Source: an uncultured Opitutia bacterium (GTDB lineage: Bacteria; Verrucomicrobiota; Verrucomicrobiia; Opitutales; Opitutaceae). Taken from it: a stretch of 64,000 nt of DNA. The number at the start of each line of letters is the position of its first letter. Positions within the stretch are counted from its first letter, which is position 1. Where the stretch lies: NCBI GenBank assembly GCA_903840415.1, contig CAIMFY010000122.1, positions 1-64,000 on the forward strand, in the 5' to 3' direction. The notes under the pieces are model-generated. The model did not search any database. It saw nothing but the letters and a program-made list of their open reading frames with translations, and was not told where the DNA came from. This document shows positions 45,005 to 52,572 of this stretch, one piece after another. The position numbers and the translations under genes are program-made.

Positions 45005-45985
45005 ATGACCAATCCCTCCCTAGGCCGCGCGGCTTCGTCGGTCAATCATTCCCCCGTTGGTGCCGACGCGGAGTCTCTTGTGGTGTCGCATTTGCGACAA
45101 TCGGATCTATTTCGGGAGTATCAGCAGGCCTTCGAAACCACCACGGGGTTGCCCCTGGTGCTGCGCGAACCCGGATCTTTTCGGACGCCGCTGGAAGGGT
45201 CGAAACGCATGAATCCATTTTGCGCCCTCATGACGAAGACGAACACCACCTGCGCGGAATGCCTGCAATTGCAGCAACGGCTCGAAGAGGGAGCAGCGCT
45301 GGGGCCAAAGACTTTGCAATGCTATGCGGGTTTGAGCGAAACAGTCGTGCCGGTGCGCGTTGGCGACACGGTGCTCGGTTACCTCCAGACTGGACAGGTG
45401 TTCCTCCAGGCGCCCTCGAGGAAACGCCCCCAAGAATTGAGCCGCATGATCCACGGAGGGGCGCCCGGACCGAATCCACAGGATTTAAAATCCGCGTATT
45501 TTAAGACGCGAGTGGTCACGGAAAAACAATATGCGGCGATCATCCGACTTCTCGCGATCTTTGCCGAACATCTCGCGGCGATCAGCAATCAGCTCTTGAT
45601 CCGGGAGGCGGCGGGCGAATCGCCGACGATGGCGAAGGCGCGCACCTTCATCGCCGAACACCAAGGCGAGGAGCTACACCTCGGCGAGGTGGCGCGCGCC
45701 GTGCACATGAGTTCGTTTTACTTCTGCAAGAGATTCCGTGAAGTGACCGGTCTCACTTTCACCGATTACCTCGCGCGGGCACGCACCGAGTCGGCGAAAA
45801 ACATGCTGCTTAATGTTCATACGCGAATCAGCGAAGCGTGTTACGCGGCGGGCTTCCAATCTCTTTCCCAGTTCAACCGGGTGTTCCACCGGATTACGGG
45901 CGAAGCGCCGAGCGCTTATCGCGACCGGCTGTACCGATTGCACGGCAAGTCCAACCGCCAAGCCGCCCTCGTTCATGCCGCCTGA
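45005..45985 (+). CDS. AraC family regulator with PocR sensory domain
   Basis: The 326-residue regulator has an N-terminal PocR-type ligand domain with several Cys (FCALMTKTNTTCAECLQ, QCYAGLSETVVPV) and the GYLQTGQVF strand. A C-terminal pair of helix-turn-helix motifs of AraC type follows (LHLGEVARAVHMSSFYFCKR, ISEACYAAGFQSLSQFNRVF). PocR domains often sense small diols, hydrocarbon derivatives or sugars. An earlier GTG at 44915 is possible, but the ATG at 45005 is a cleaner start. Its last 11 bp overlap the next ORF. Confidence 0.85.
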   Translation: MTNPSLGRAASSVNHSPVGADAESLVVSHLRQSDLFREYQQAFETTTGLPLVLREPGSFRTPLEGSKRMNPFCALMTKTNTTCAECLQLQQRLEEGAALGPKTLQCYAGLSETVVPVRVGDTVLGYLQTGQVFLQAPSRKRPQELSRMIHGGAPGPNPQDLKSAYFKTRVVTEKQYAAIIRLLAIFAEHLAAISNQLLIREAAGESPTMAKARTFIAEHQGEELHLGEVARAVHMSSFYFCKRFREVTGLTFTDYLARARTESAKNMLLNVHTRISEACYAAGFQSLSQFNRVFHRITGEAPSAYRDRLYRLHGKSNRQAALVHAA

Positions 45986-46430
45986 CTCAATACCCAATCA
46001 CGTTCACCAGATCGCCGCCGCGACGGTAGAAACCTCATTCTCGCTTGCCTGGCAGGGGGCTCGTACTGTCGGCCTAGCCATCTTTTTCAATGATTGGATA
46101 TTGCAGTCAGCACTTAAAATCCGTTTTCCATGGAGCGGACTCGAGCCGCGCACGCCCCCGTTAATGAGAGCACTCGTGCGGTTGCGCGAGGTGAAGCCGG
46201 CTTTCTGGCTCTGCGAAGTTCCGCTCCGGCCTGGCTGGTGCGAGTATCTGTTCTTCGTCGACAGGACGTGGATGCTCGACCCGAATGCGCTCGAAAAGTG
46301 TCCAGATGGCGCCGGAGGTTTTAGTAGCGCGCGATGGATCGAGCCGGCTGCGCGCAGAAAGGGGCTCCCATTTCAACGTGCGCCTGTCGCCATTCGGCGC
46401 CGCTCCTTATCTAAAGGTGGGTCACGGTGA
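45975..46430 (+). CDS. Small protein with degenerate glycogen-binding (CBM48-like) domain
   Basis: The 151-residue ORF has FSLAWQGARTVGLAIFFNDW and WCEYLFFVDRTWMLDPNA. These follow the AMPK/isoamylase N-terminal pattern (FSL..PGA..V.LAGDFNDW and YEYRFVVDG.W..DP). Several key positions differ (GDF is IFF). The C-terminus becomes Arg-rich and odd, so the gene may be decaying. It starts inside the end of the AraC gene. Confidence 0.4.
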   Translation: MPPDSIPNHVHQIAAATVETSFSLAWQGARTVGLAIFFNDWILQSALKIRFPWSGLEPRTPPLMRALVRLREVKPAFWLCEVPLRPGWCEYLFFVDRTWMLDPNALEKCPDGAGGFSSARWIEPAARRKGLPFQRAPVAIRRRSLSKGGSR

Positions 46431-46488
46431 AGCGATCGCTGCGGCTTCTGCCTTTGTTCACCAGCGCAGCCGCTCGAAATTCGAGGCG

Positions 46489-46836
46489 TCATGATCTGCC
46501 GTGTTTCACCAAGGGGAGCGCAGCACGATCAGTAATCTGAGTGTGATGGTGCATCCGGGTGCGCGAGGATTCCATTGAAATATTGGCGCTGAGATAAGCC
46601 TTGGCTTCCAGCCAGTCGTCGCAGTCGTGTCCGTTGAGCGAACCACGTTGAACATAGAGGTGATTGGCGTAATCGCGAATCTCATCCTCGGACGGTTGCG
46701 GCGTGGTCGCGGACGATTGCTTTGATGGCAACGGTGAGTGGGCCGCCGTGACGCGTGGCGTAGTGCGCGCGACAGGATAATCTGGTTTGGCGTTGGACGA
46801 AGCGATGGGAGCTGCGGGTTTTTGTGATGTGACCAT
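46489..46836 (-). CDS. DUF2934 domain protein
   Basis: The 115-residue protein has a Pro/Ala/Ser-rich N-terminus and the short DUF2934 motif EDEIRDYANHLYVQRGSLNGHDCDDW (about residues 48-73), whose family consensus is xxIRxxAYxxYxxRGxxxGHDxxDW. Function of the family is unknown. The upstream extension of the frame to 46944 overlaps other debris; the ATG at 46836 is preferred. Confidence 0.6.
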   Translation of the reverse strand: MVTSQKPAAPIASSNAKPDYPVARTTPRVTAAHSPLPSKQSSATTPQPSEDEIRDYANHLYVQRGSLNGHDCDDWLEAKAYLSANISMESSRTRMHHHTQITDRAALPLVKHGRS

Positions 46837-46960
46837 TTGCTGACAATGCACGCGATGAACCTTCCCGAATATGGGTTTAAACCCGCCAATAATTCCTAGA
46901 CACGGGAATCCCGGCGTGCGGGCAGCTGTGCAGCGCGTTCGCATCTGGAAAGTCGGATGA

Positions 46961-47170
46961 GCCGCGTTCTTTCAACTCTCCGGCGAGCTGAATGCCCAGG
47001 CCGAATGCCTGAAGGAAGCGGTCAACGAACTGCAGCGTCTGGTCGATGGCGGCGGCATTAGTGGCCGGGCCCAAACAGGAACACCGCACCAGGTGCGCCC
47101 GATCGTTACCGAGCCGGTCGCAAAAAAAGCCCCTGACCAAATCTCCGACGATCCCCTCGCGCCACAGTGA
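46961..47170 (+). pseudogene. C-terminal fragment of a methyl-accepting chemotaxis protein
   Basis: An open stretch directly after a stop codon reads SGELNAQAECLKEAVNELQR and a Pro-rich tail, ending at a stop. ELNAQAExxKxxVxxLxxLVxG is the standard end of chemotaxis receptors, after the signalling hairpin. No start codon or N-terminal part is present. It abuts the 82-bp inverted repeat at 47200. Confidence 0.6.
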
Positions 47171-47199
47171 TGCCGCTGGCAACGGACATTCGCCGAAGC

Positions 47200-47281
47200 T
47201 ACCGGGCATTCTCCGCTAAATGACGTAATTGGCGGAGACGTTGTTTTCATACGTGGGTTGTGGTTTTCGGGAGCGCGATCT
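47200..47281 (+). repeat. 82-bp inverted repeat, left copy
   Basis: It matches the reverse complement of 48212-48293 at 81 of 82 positions (the single difference is c/t in cattctccgc). Inside each arm a shorter hairpin (ctccgc/gcggag) surrounds a tgacgtaat core. The pair encloses the PIN/Phd toxin-antitoxin module. Confidence 0.92.
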
Positions 47282-47294
47282 TTAAGCACCCTTT

Positions 47295-47399
47295 TTGACG
47301 TCCGCCAACGATCAGCAGCTTACGCAAGTTCGACGAATGCGTAAATCGTTGATCGAGGACCTCGAAAAACGGGGTGTGCCAGAAAGGTTTGGAGTGTGA
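47295..47399 (+). CDS. Mini-ORF inside the inverted-repeat cassette
   Basis: A TTG-started frame of 34 codons reads a protein-like helix (RRMRKSLIEDLEKRGVPERF). It lies between the left repeat and the toxin gene and points at it. It could be the end of a gene disrupted by the repeat, or a small protein. Confidence 0.25.
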   Translation: MTSANDQQLTQVRRMRKSLIEDLEKRGVPERFGV

Positions 47400-47453
47400 A
47401 ACAGACGGCCACGAAGACGTCGGACGATAAGGCACTACAGTCGCTCAAATCTC

Positions 47454-47888
47454 TTATCCGACGTCCAACCCAGCGAGTTTCGCCAACTGTCGTTGCCTGT
47501 CATCGAAAGTTACAAATCGTTTGGCCCTCAAGGCCAAGGCTGAGGCCACATGCAGAAGGTCCATACCGCGGACGCCAACTAGTTCGGTGTGATCACGCCC
47601 TAAAGCTTCAGCGTGCCTCAATGTCTTCGGCCAATCGAGGGGGGCGGCATGCAAGACGCCGGCTGTCAGATCATTTTCCAATTCAAAAAGGGTCTTTTCC
47701 CTCTGAGCCGACGTGATCTGGCGGCGAAATACACACAAGCGGACTGCGTTGCGCAGCTCATGCTCAGCCACCGGGGTGAGATAAATTGGCAGAGACTCAG
47801 TCGCCAGCGCAGCAGCCCGTGCCGAATTTGCATCTTGGATATAAAGCGACACGAGGAAACTCGTGTCGGCATAGATGGGAGCGGCCAT
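47454..47888 (-). CDS. PIN domain toxin, VapC-like
   Basis: The 144-residue PIN-domain ribonuclease has the expected acidic residues: D8 in YADTSFLVSLY, a Glu in AEHELRNAV, Asp in GMDLLHVASALAL and Asp in FVTFDDRQRQLA. These proteins cut tRNA or other RNA when released from the antitoxin. It overlaps the antitoxin stop by 1 bp and lies within the 82-bp inverted-repeat cassette. Confidence 0.88.
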   Translation of the reverse strand: MAAPIYADTSFLVSLYIQDANSARAAALATESLPIYLTPVAEHELRNAVRLCVFRRQITSAQREKTLFELENDLTAGVLHAAPLDWPKTLRHAEALGRDHTELVGVRGMDLLHVASALALRAKRFVTFDDRQRQLAKLAGLDVG

Positions 47889-48148
47889 TAGTAACGGCCC
47901 TTGTTCTCCGATAGAATGTCGGCCATCGCTTCAGCGGAAACAATTTGGTCGCCGTAAATGCGGTGCAGCCGAGCATGAAAATCAGGCCGCGCTGGTTTCT
48001 TTTTGGGCACGTCACCTGCCGGAGTCAGGTTGGCCACCACCTTGCGCCGCCGCGTGATCGCAACCTCCTGACCCGCATTAACCCAAGCCAACACCTTGGG
48101 GAACTCGGTGCGTAGCTGACGGACGGAAGCTGTTTTCATGTGACTCAT
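47888..48148 (-). CDS. Phd/YefM-type antitoxin
   Basis: The 86-residue antitoxin begins MSHMKTASVRQLRTEFPKVLAW and has the EVAITRRRKVVANLTPA strand of Phd/YefM DNA-binding folds. The C-terminal helix should wrap the PIN toxin. The start may be ATG 48148 or 48139. It precedes the toxin, as is usual, and probably represses their shared promoter. Confidence 0.85.
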   Translation of the reverse strand: MSHMKTASVRQLRTEFPKVLAWVNAGQEVAITRRRKVVANLTPAGDVPKKKPARPDFHARLHRIYGDQIVSAEAMADILSENKGRY

Positions 48149-48211
48149 AATGTTTCACGAATGCAGCTAGTCAAGTTGCTTGTAGCCCTGTGTTGCTATG
48201 ACGTTCCATGT

Positions 48212-48293
48212 AGATCGCGCTCCCGAAAACCACAACCCACGTATGAAAACAACGTCTCCGCCAATTACGTCATTTAGCGGAAAATGCCCGGTA
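48212..48293 (-). repeat. 82-bp inverted repeat, right copy
   Basis: Reverse complement of 47200-47281 with one mismatch. The two copies enclose 930 bp holding the toxin-antitoxin genes and no transposase. Confidence 0.92.
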
Positions 48294-48310
48294 ACTGCGT
48301 CCCCGCGAGG

Positions 48311-48930
48311 GGGTGTGGAGAGCAACCGTCAGCAAGGCAGGCAGCCCGTAACGAAGGTGAAAACCATCAAATGAGCGTGCGACAATGAAGCCAACAACCA
48401 CAGAGGTGAAAGTCCCCTCGGCCGAATTAAACGATTCACGGCCGAAAGTCTTGACCACGGAACCGAGCCGCGAGGCTCTACCGGAAAGCACGGTCGGGTA
48501 CTGAACAGACCAGCCGCAACGTAAGTGAATCCCACGGTGAGCTCCGAAAATGGGCATCCAACCGACGAGCCGAGCCGCTGCTCATTCGGCGAAGGCTGCA
48601 AGGACCGCGCAGGGGCCGTCAGGTCCCAATCGTTGAAGCGCGATCAACGCGTCGGCGGAGTTGACGGGAGCGGCGGGTCGGGAAGGGTTGTTGGGGTAAG
48701 TTGCGAGACCTGCGACGGCGGCGAGCCGCAAGGCACGCCACTGGCGAGCGTGAAACCGGCCTTGGCCGGTCAGGCTGGCCGGGCTGGCGCAGGAGTCAGA
48801 GACCTCCGTAGTAGTGTTGATCTGCGGGATAGTATAACCCGCGGGGAGCGAAGGGAGGGCACTCGTTCCAATGCGTCCCAGCGCAGCGAAGGACCCGCCG
48901 AAGACGATGCGATAAGAGCTTTCTCCCTGC
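48311..48930 (+). ncRNA. Candidate group II intron 5' fragment (ORF-less)
   Basis: This 620-bp stretch is non-coding but highly structured, with many GC stems such as cggccg...cggccg. It holds GUGYG-type 5' ends (gtgtg at 48311; gtgcgac at 48377). Phrases such as acagaggtgaaagtccc and gggtactgaac resemble domain I of bacterial group II introns. No reverse-transcriptase ORF or domain V/VI follows; it runs into the next toxin-antitoxin pair, so it would be truncated. The call rests on remembered sequence style. Confidence 0.4.
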
Positions 48931-48964
48931 TTGCCTTCAGGTGGCATAATGCTACCTTTAGTTC

Positions 48965-49336
48965 ATGGGACAACCTGTGAAACTCTCCGAAAGCCTCGTC
49001 CTCGATGCCCGTCTCACGGGCGAGGTTGCTGAGCGCTCGATCGCCGGCCAGATTGAATTCTGGGCCGGACTCGGGCGCAGTGTCGAGTCACTCCTGCGCG
49101 CCGACAAGGCGCTGGCGCTTAAAAAACGCGGCGAAGCTATGCCGCTGTCTGCTTGCCTAAAATCGGTCAATTCCCGAGCCGGTCAGGCTCGGTTGTCCGC
49201 AGTGCTTGCGGCGCAGCCTTACCCGCATTTTGAAACGGCCCCGGCGCCGGGGATGCTCGTGAAGATTGACCAGGACGGCACGCGCACAACCGGCCGTTTC
49301 GTCAACCGGGAGTTTCGTCCGGCTAAGTCCGGATGA
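48965..49336 (+). CDS. ParD-like antitoxin of a type II toxin-antitoxin pair
   Basis: The 123-residue protein begins with a helical ParD-like segment (VKLSESLVLDARLTGEVAERS, IAGQIEFWAGLGRSVE), then a basic linker and a C-terminal strand region. The IAGQIEFWAxLGR motif is typical of ParD-like antitoxins. It overlaps the downstream toxin by 4 bp (ATGA). Confidence 0.8.
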   Translation: MGQPVKLSESLVLDARLTGEVAERSIAGQIEFWAGLGRSVESLLRADKALALKKRGEAMPLSACLKSVNSRAGQARLSAVLAAQPYPHFETAPAPGMLVKIDQDGTRTTGRFVNREFRPAKSG

Positions 49337-49905
49337 CGCTCCCGCTCGACTCGCGTCCGCTCATCGTCGCACTGGCCGGCCCCAACGGTGCAGGAAAATC
49401 CACATTTTTCCAAGCGCATCTGCAACCGGCCGGGTTGCGTTTCGTGAATGCCGACGATCTCGCTCGTGAACTCGGTTTGGGCGCTTATGAAGCCGCGGAG
49501 TTGGCTAACGAATTGCGCCGCGCCCTCGAGGGGCAACGTGAGAGCTTCGTCTTTGAGACCGTTCTTTCCGATCCGGTGGGCGACAAGGTAAATTTTTTGC
49601 GTGCTGCTGCTCGCTCCGACTATAACGTCGTCCTCTGTTTTATCGGCCTTGATAGCGCTGAGACCTCCGAGCAGCGCGTGGCGATGCGCGTCCTCCAAGG
49701 GGGCCACGACGTGCCGACCGAGAAACTCGCCACGCGTTTCGACCGCACGCTGGAAAATCTGCACCGAGCCATCCGGGAGCTGCCATTCGTCCAGATTTTC
49801 GACAACAGCGACCTGCGGCATCCGTTTCGCAAGGTGGCCGAATTCGAGAACGGCAAAGCTGTCAGTGTCTCGAAACCCGTGCCGGATTGGTTGATACTGC
49901 CATAA
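49333..49905 (+). CDS. Zeta-type P-loop toxin
   Basis: The 190-residue kinase-like protein has Walker A GPNGAGKST (16-24), the NADDLARE segment and the FETVLSD motif, all typical of zeta-toxin-like ATPases that phosphorylate UDP-sugars or other small molecules. It is coupled to the ParD-like gene; this pairing differs from the classical epsilon antitoxin. It is the last island gene before attR. Confidence 0.85.
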   Translation: MTLPLDSRPLIVALAGPNGAGKSTFFQAHLQPAGLRFVNADDLARELGLGAYEAAELANELRRALEGQRESFVFETVLSDPVGDKVNFLRAAARSDYNVVLCFIGLDSAETSEQRVAMRVLQGGHDVPTEKLATRFDRTLENLHRAIRELPFVQIFDNSDLRHPFRKVAEFENGKAVSVSKPVPDWLILP

Positions 49906-50271
49906 CGACGGCCGAGGCCCTTCGTTGACGCAATCGAGCGTTTCCAAGGGAAATTATTTGAAACGCCGGCTCAGCTCGGTCGGTGTTTTTTCGAGCGGAC
50001 ATAACCGATGGCCAATGGCGAAATGACGTAACTCGCGGCCATTCCGGCTACGTTCCGTGGCACTCATCAAAGAATCCTTGGCTGCTTCTGCTTCCGCAGA
50101 CCACGGCCAAGATTTTCCAACGATTTTCCAGAAGGGGCATTTCTGAGTGCTTTTTGTGGATAAATTGGATTTTGACTTAGGCTGATATTCTGTCGTTAAA
50201 CCACTGATTATGAGCGGTCTAATGTGTTTTTTGATCTCAATTCCGAATCCGTGAAAAACCGATGCGTTAAG
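49906..50271. other. Non-coding island end with gattttcca repeats
   Basis: No credible gene. Two direct copies of gattttcca (50111-50119 and 50122-50130) sit about 150 bp before attR; the same word occurs near attL at 40051. Confidence 0.45.
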
Positions 50272-50323
50272 GTTCGGGACGCAGAGGTCGCGAGTTCGAA
50301 TCTCGCCGCCCCGACCATTTTTA
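50272..50323 (+). repeat. Attachment site attR (tRNA-Pro 3' half copy)
   Basis: A copy of tRNA-Pro from the anticodon loop through the CCA end plus 6 bp. It differs from 39959-40010 by a single base. The tRNA 5' half is missing, so it is not a functional tRNA. Confidence 0.92.
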
Positions 50324-50393
50324 GTTTGTTGCGGGTCGGTGCGAAGTTGGCTGTTGCTACGGTGGTGACGCCGTAGGGATTTGGATCCTTCCA

Positions 50394-51671
50394 ATGACAC
50401 TCTCCGCGTGGACTCTTCTTGTTTTAGCCGTTCCGGTGTTACTCATCGGCGAATGGTTGCGCAGGCGATTTGAGTTCCTTCCGCACTTCAACATTCCGGT
50501 GCCAGTAGTCGGCGGGCTTGCCGTAGCGGCGCTCGTCCTGTTGCTCAACCTCACTGGCGTCGCTTCGTTTGCTTTCGCGGCGAAAGTTTCCTCGCCCGCG
50601 TGGACGTGGCTCGTGACACCAGATATTGAGTGGTTCGCGCGTCCTGAGAAAAATTTCAACCTTCCGTTGCTCGTCGGCTTTTTCACCTGTGTCGGCCTCG
50701 GTGCACCGGTGAGTGTTCTGCGCACTGGCGGGCGTGCCTTGGTGATACTGCTGGGTGGGGCAACAGTCCTTGCCGTCTTGCAGAATACGGTGGGTGTGGC
50801 CTTGGCCGTTGCGCTGCATGCGCCGCCACTACTTGGCGTGATCTGTGGAGCACTCACGCTCGTCGGTGGCCACGGCACGGCGCTCGGCTTTGCGTCGCGT
50901 TTCGAGCAGGCGGGCTTTGCCGCAGCCGCGACGGTCGGTGCGGCTGCGGCGACGTTTGGCCTCGTCGCCGGCGGGTTGCTTGCTGGGCCGGTCGCCGAGT
51001 GGCTCCTGCGAGGACGCGATGCACTTGCACCGGCATCATCACCGCGCGCTGTCGACCTCGCGGTAAAGACGCCGTCGAGCTTCTTTTCAGACCTCCGCGC
51101 GCTGCGAGACAGCGGCCCGGTCGCGCTCGGCCATATGCTGCTCGTCGCGGCGTGCATCAAGTCCGGTGCGTGGGTGAGCTTCGCGCTCGATCGCGCAGGA
51201 GCGTCGCTGCCGGCTTATATGGGCGCGCTGCTCGTCGGGTTTGCGCTTCGCGCAGTTCACGATGCGGTGGATGCAAAATGGCTGCGCCCCGAAGTCGTCG
51301 CGCGTATAGCGGCCGTGCTGCTGCCGCTGTTTCTCGCCGTCACACTTTCCGCGCTCAACCTCGCCGATCTCGCGGCCGTCGCCGCGCCGATGCTCGTGAT
51401 TCTCACCGTAAACACAGTCGTCTCGCTCGCGTTTGCCGCCCTCATCATCTGGCCGCTGCTCGGCCGCGATCACGAGGCGGGTGTGATGGTGGCCGGCCTC
51501 ATCGGCTTTGGCGTCGGCTCGACGGCGACGGCGGTCGCGGCGATGGATGCGATTGTGCGGCGGCGCGGCCCGGCACCGCGAGCCTTCGCGCTCGTCCCGC
51601 CGACGGGCGGGTTTCTCATCGATTTGACCAACGCTCCCGTCATCACGGCCTTTATCAATCTCCTCCGATGA
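50394..51671 (+). CDS. gltS: Sodium/glutamate symporter GltS
   Basis: The 425-residue transporter has about ten to twelve membrane helices and the family's two Gly-rich re-entrant signatures, GALTLVGGHGTALGFA (about 152-167) and GFGVGSTATAVAAMDA (about 371-386). It imports glutamate or related dicarboxylic amino acids with Na+. It is the first chromosomal gene after the island. The neighbouring NhaC and isoaspartyl peptidase suggest acidic amino-acid use. Confidence 0.9.
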   Translation: MTLSAWTLLVLAVPVLLIGEWLRRRFEFLPHFNIPVPVVGGLAVAALVLLLNLTGVASFAFAAKVSSPAWTWLVTPDIEWFARPEKNFNLPLLVGFFTCVGLGAPVSVLRTGGRALVILLGGATVLAVLQNTVGVALAVALHAPPLLGVICGALTLVGGHGTALGFASRFEQAGFAAAATVGAAAATFGLVAGGLLAGPVAEWLLRGRDALAPASSPRAVDLAVKTPSSFFSDLRALRDSGPVALGHMLLVAACIKSGAWVSFALDRAGASLPAYMGALLVGFALRAVHDAVDAKWLRPEVVARIAAVLLPLFLAVTLSALNLADLAAVAAPMLVILTVNTVVSLAFAALIIWPLLGRDHEAGVMVAGLIGFGVGSTATAVAAMDAIVRRRGPAPRAFALVPPTGGFLIDLTNAPVITAFINLLR

Positions 51672-51734
51672 AACGCTACATGTCCGCTTGGGCAGAATGC
51701 GTCCGGTCAGTGGCTCAATGACTCCCAGTGGCGT

Positions 51735-52436
51735 TTAGTGATAATTTGCTGCCTTCAACGCCGCGAGAATGCGTTCACCGCCACCGCGAACGTGCTGGAG
51801 CATCACTTCGTGGGCCGCGCTGGCATCGTGTTTTGCGATCGCCTCGGTGATCGCGCGGTGTTTGGCAGAAGGATTTTTCGGATCGAGCTGGCGACCGATG
51901 CGCAGATAAGTCGGCCTTTGGTAGAGATCGAGCGCGGACATCACGATGTTTTCCAGCATCGAATTGTGGGTGGTGCGGACGACGCGCAGATGAAACCGGG
52001 CATTCGCGCGACAATAGTCGACGAAGCCACGCTCGTCATCGGGATCGTAGGGCAGCGTGGCAAACGCACGCAGCTCGGCGATGTCCTCGGGTGTCGCGCG
52101 TTCGGCCGCGAGAGCCGCCGCTTGGGCTTCGACGATCGCGCGCAGTTCGATGAGGTTGCGGAAACCGTCGAGTGTGATCGGCGCGACGCGGTAGCCGGCG
52201 TGCGGTTGAAACGCGACGAGTTCCTCGTGACTCAGGCGGTTGAGCGCTTCCCGCAGCGGGGTGCGGGACACGCGTAATTCGTCGCAGAGTTTTTTTTCCA
52301 CCAGTCGCTCGTCGGGCTTCATGGCACAGGAAAGGATCCGGTGTTTAAGCACCGCGTAGACGTGGTCGGGAAGTGCCGACGGGCGCGTGGTGTGCGGAGC
52401 GATCTCGATGAGCGAAGGCCGGGCGGCGGGGGTCAT
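51735..52436 (-). CDS. GntR family regulator, FCD (FadR) type
   Basis: The 233-residue regulator has a winged helix (LPDHVYAVLKHRILSCAMKP, LVEKKLCDELRVSRTPLREALNRL) and an FCD all-helical ligand domain with metal-binding His positions (RFHLRVV, KHRAITEAI, LQHVRGGGER). The start at 52436 is chosen over an upstream frame start at 52523, which lies in the operator. It is divergent from nhaC and most likely controls the nhaC-isoaspartyl peptidase operon. Confidence 0.9.
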   Translation of the reverse strand: MTPAARPSLIEIAPHTTRPSALPDHVYAVLKHRILSCAMKPDERLVEKKLCDELRVSRTPLREALNRLSHEELVAFQPHAGYRVAPITLDGFRNLIELRAIVEAQAAALAAERATPEDIAELRAFATLPYDPDDERGFVDYCRANARFHLRVVRTTHNSMLENIVMSALDLYQRPTYLRIGRQLDPKNPSAKHRAITEAIAKHDASAAHEVMLQHVRGGGERILAALKAANYH

Positions 52437-52505
52437 GGCGGATCGTTGTGGAACGTGAGCGGGGGAAGGCGAAGTCACCAGACGGGAAGTTGAAGAAAAT
52501 TTAGC

Positions 52506-52523
52506 TTGTATACAAGTATACAA
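52506..52523. promoter_or_regulatory. GntR operator palindrome (ttgtatacaagtatacaa)
   Basis: Perfect 8-bp half sites (ttgtatac/gtatacaa) around a 2-bp centre, 70 bp upstream of the GntR start and 50 bp upstream of nhaC. FCD-type GntR proteins favour ttgtatacaa-like sites, so this is a strong operator candidate for both directions. Confidence 0.8.
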
Positions 52524-52572
52524 TCGCTCAATTTCGCAGTGATTCGCATTTTCTTACCCTGCACCCCGCCTC

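Noticed and set aside
47200-48293. Integron cassette with attC sites
   Set aside because: The two 82-bp copies are inverted rather than direct, and no integron integrase or core site is visible.
48582-48947. 121-codon reverse ORF in the structured block
   Set aside because: The region looks like structured RNA; the translation has no domain pattern.
49954-50400. Reverse ORF across attR
   Set aside because: It also translates the tRNA-Pro fragment; the rest has no protein-like conservation pattern I recognise.
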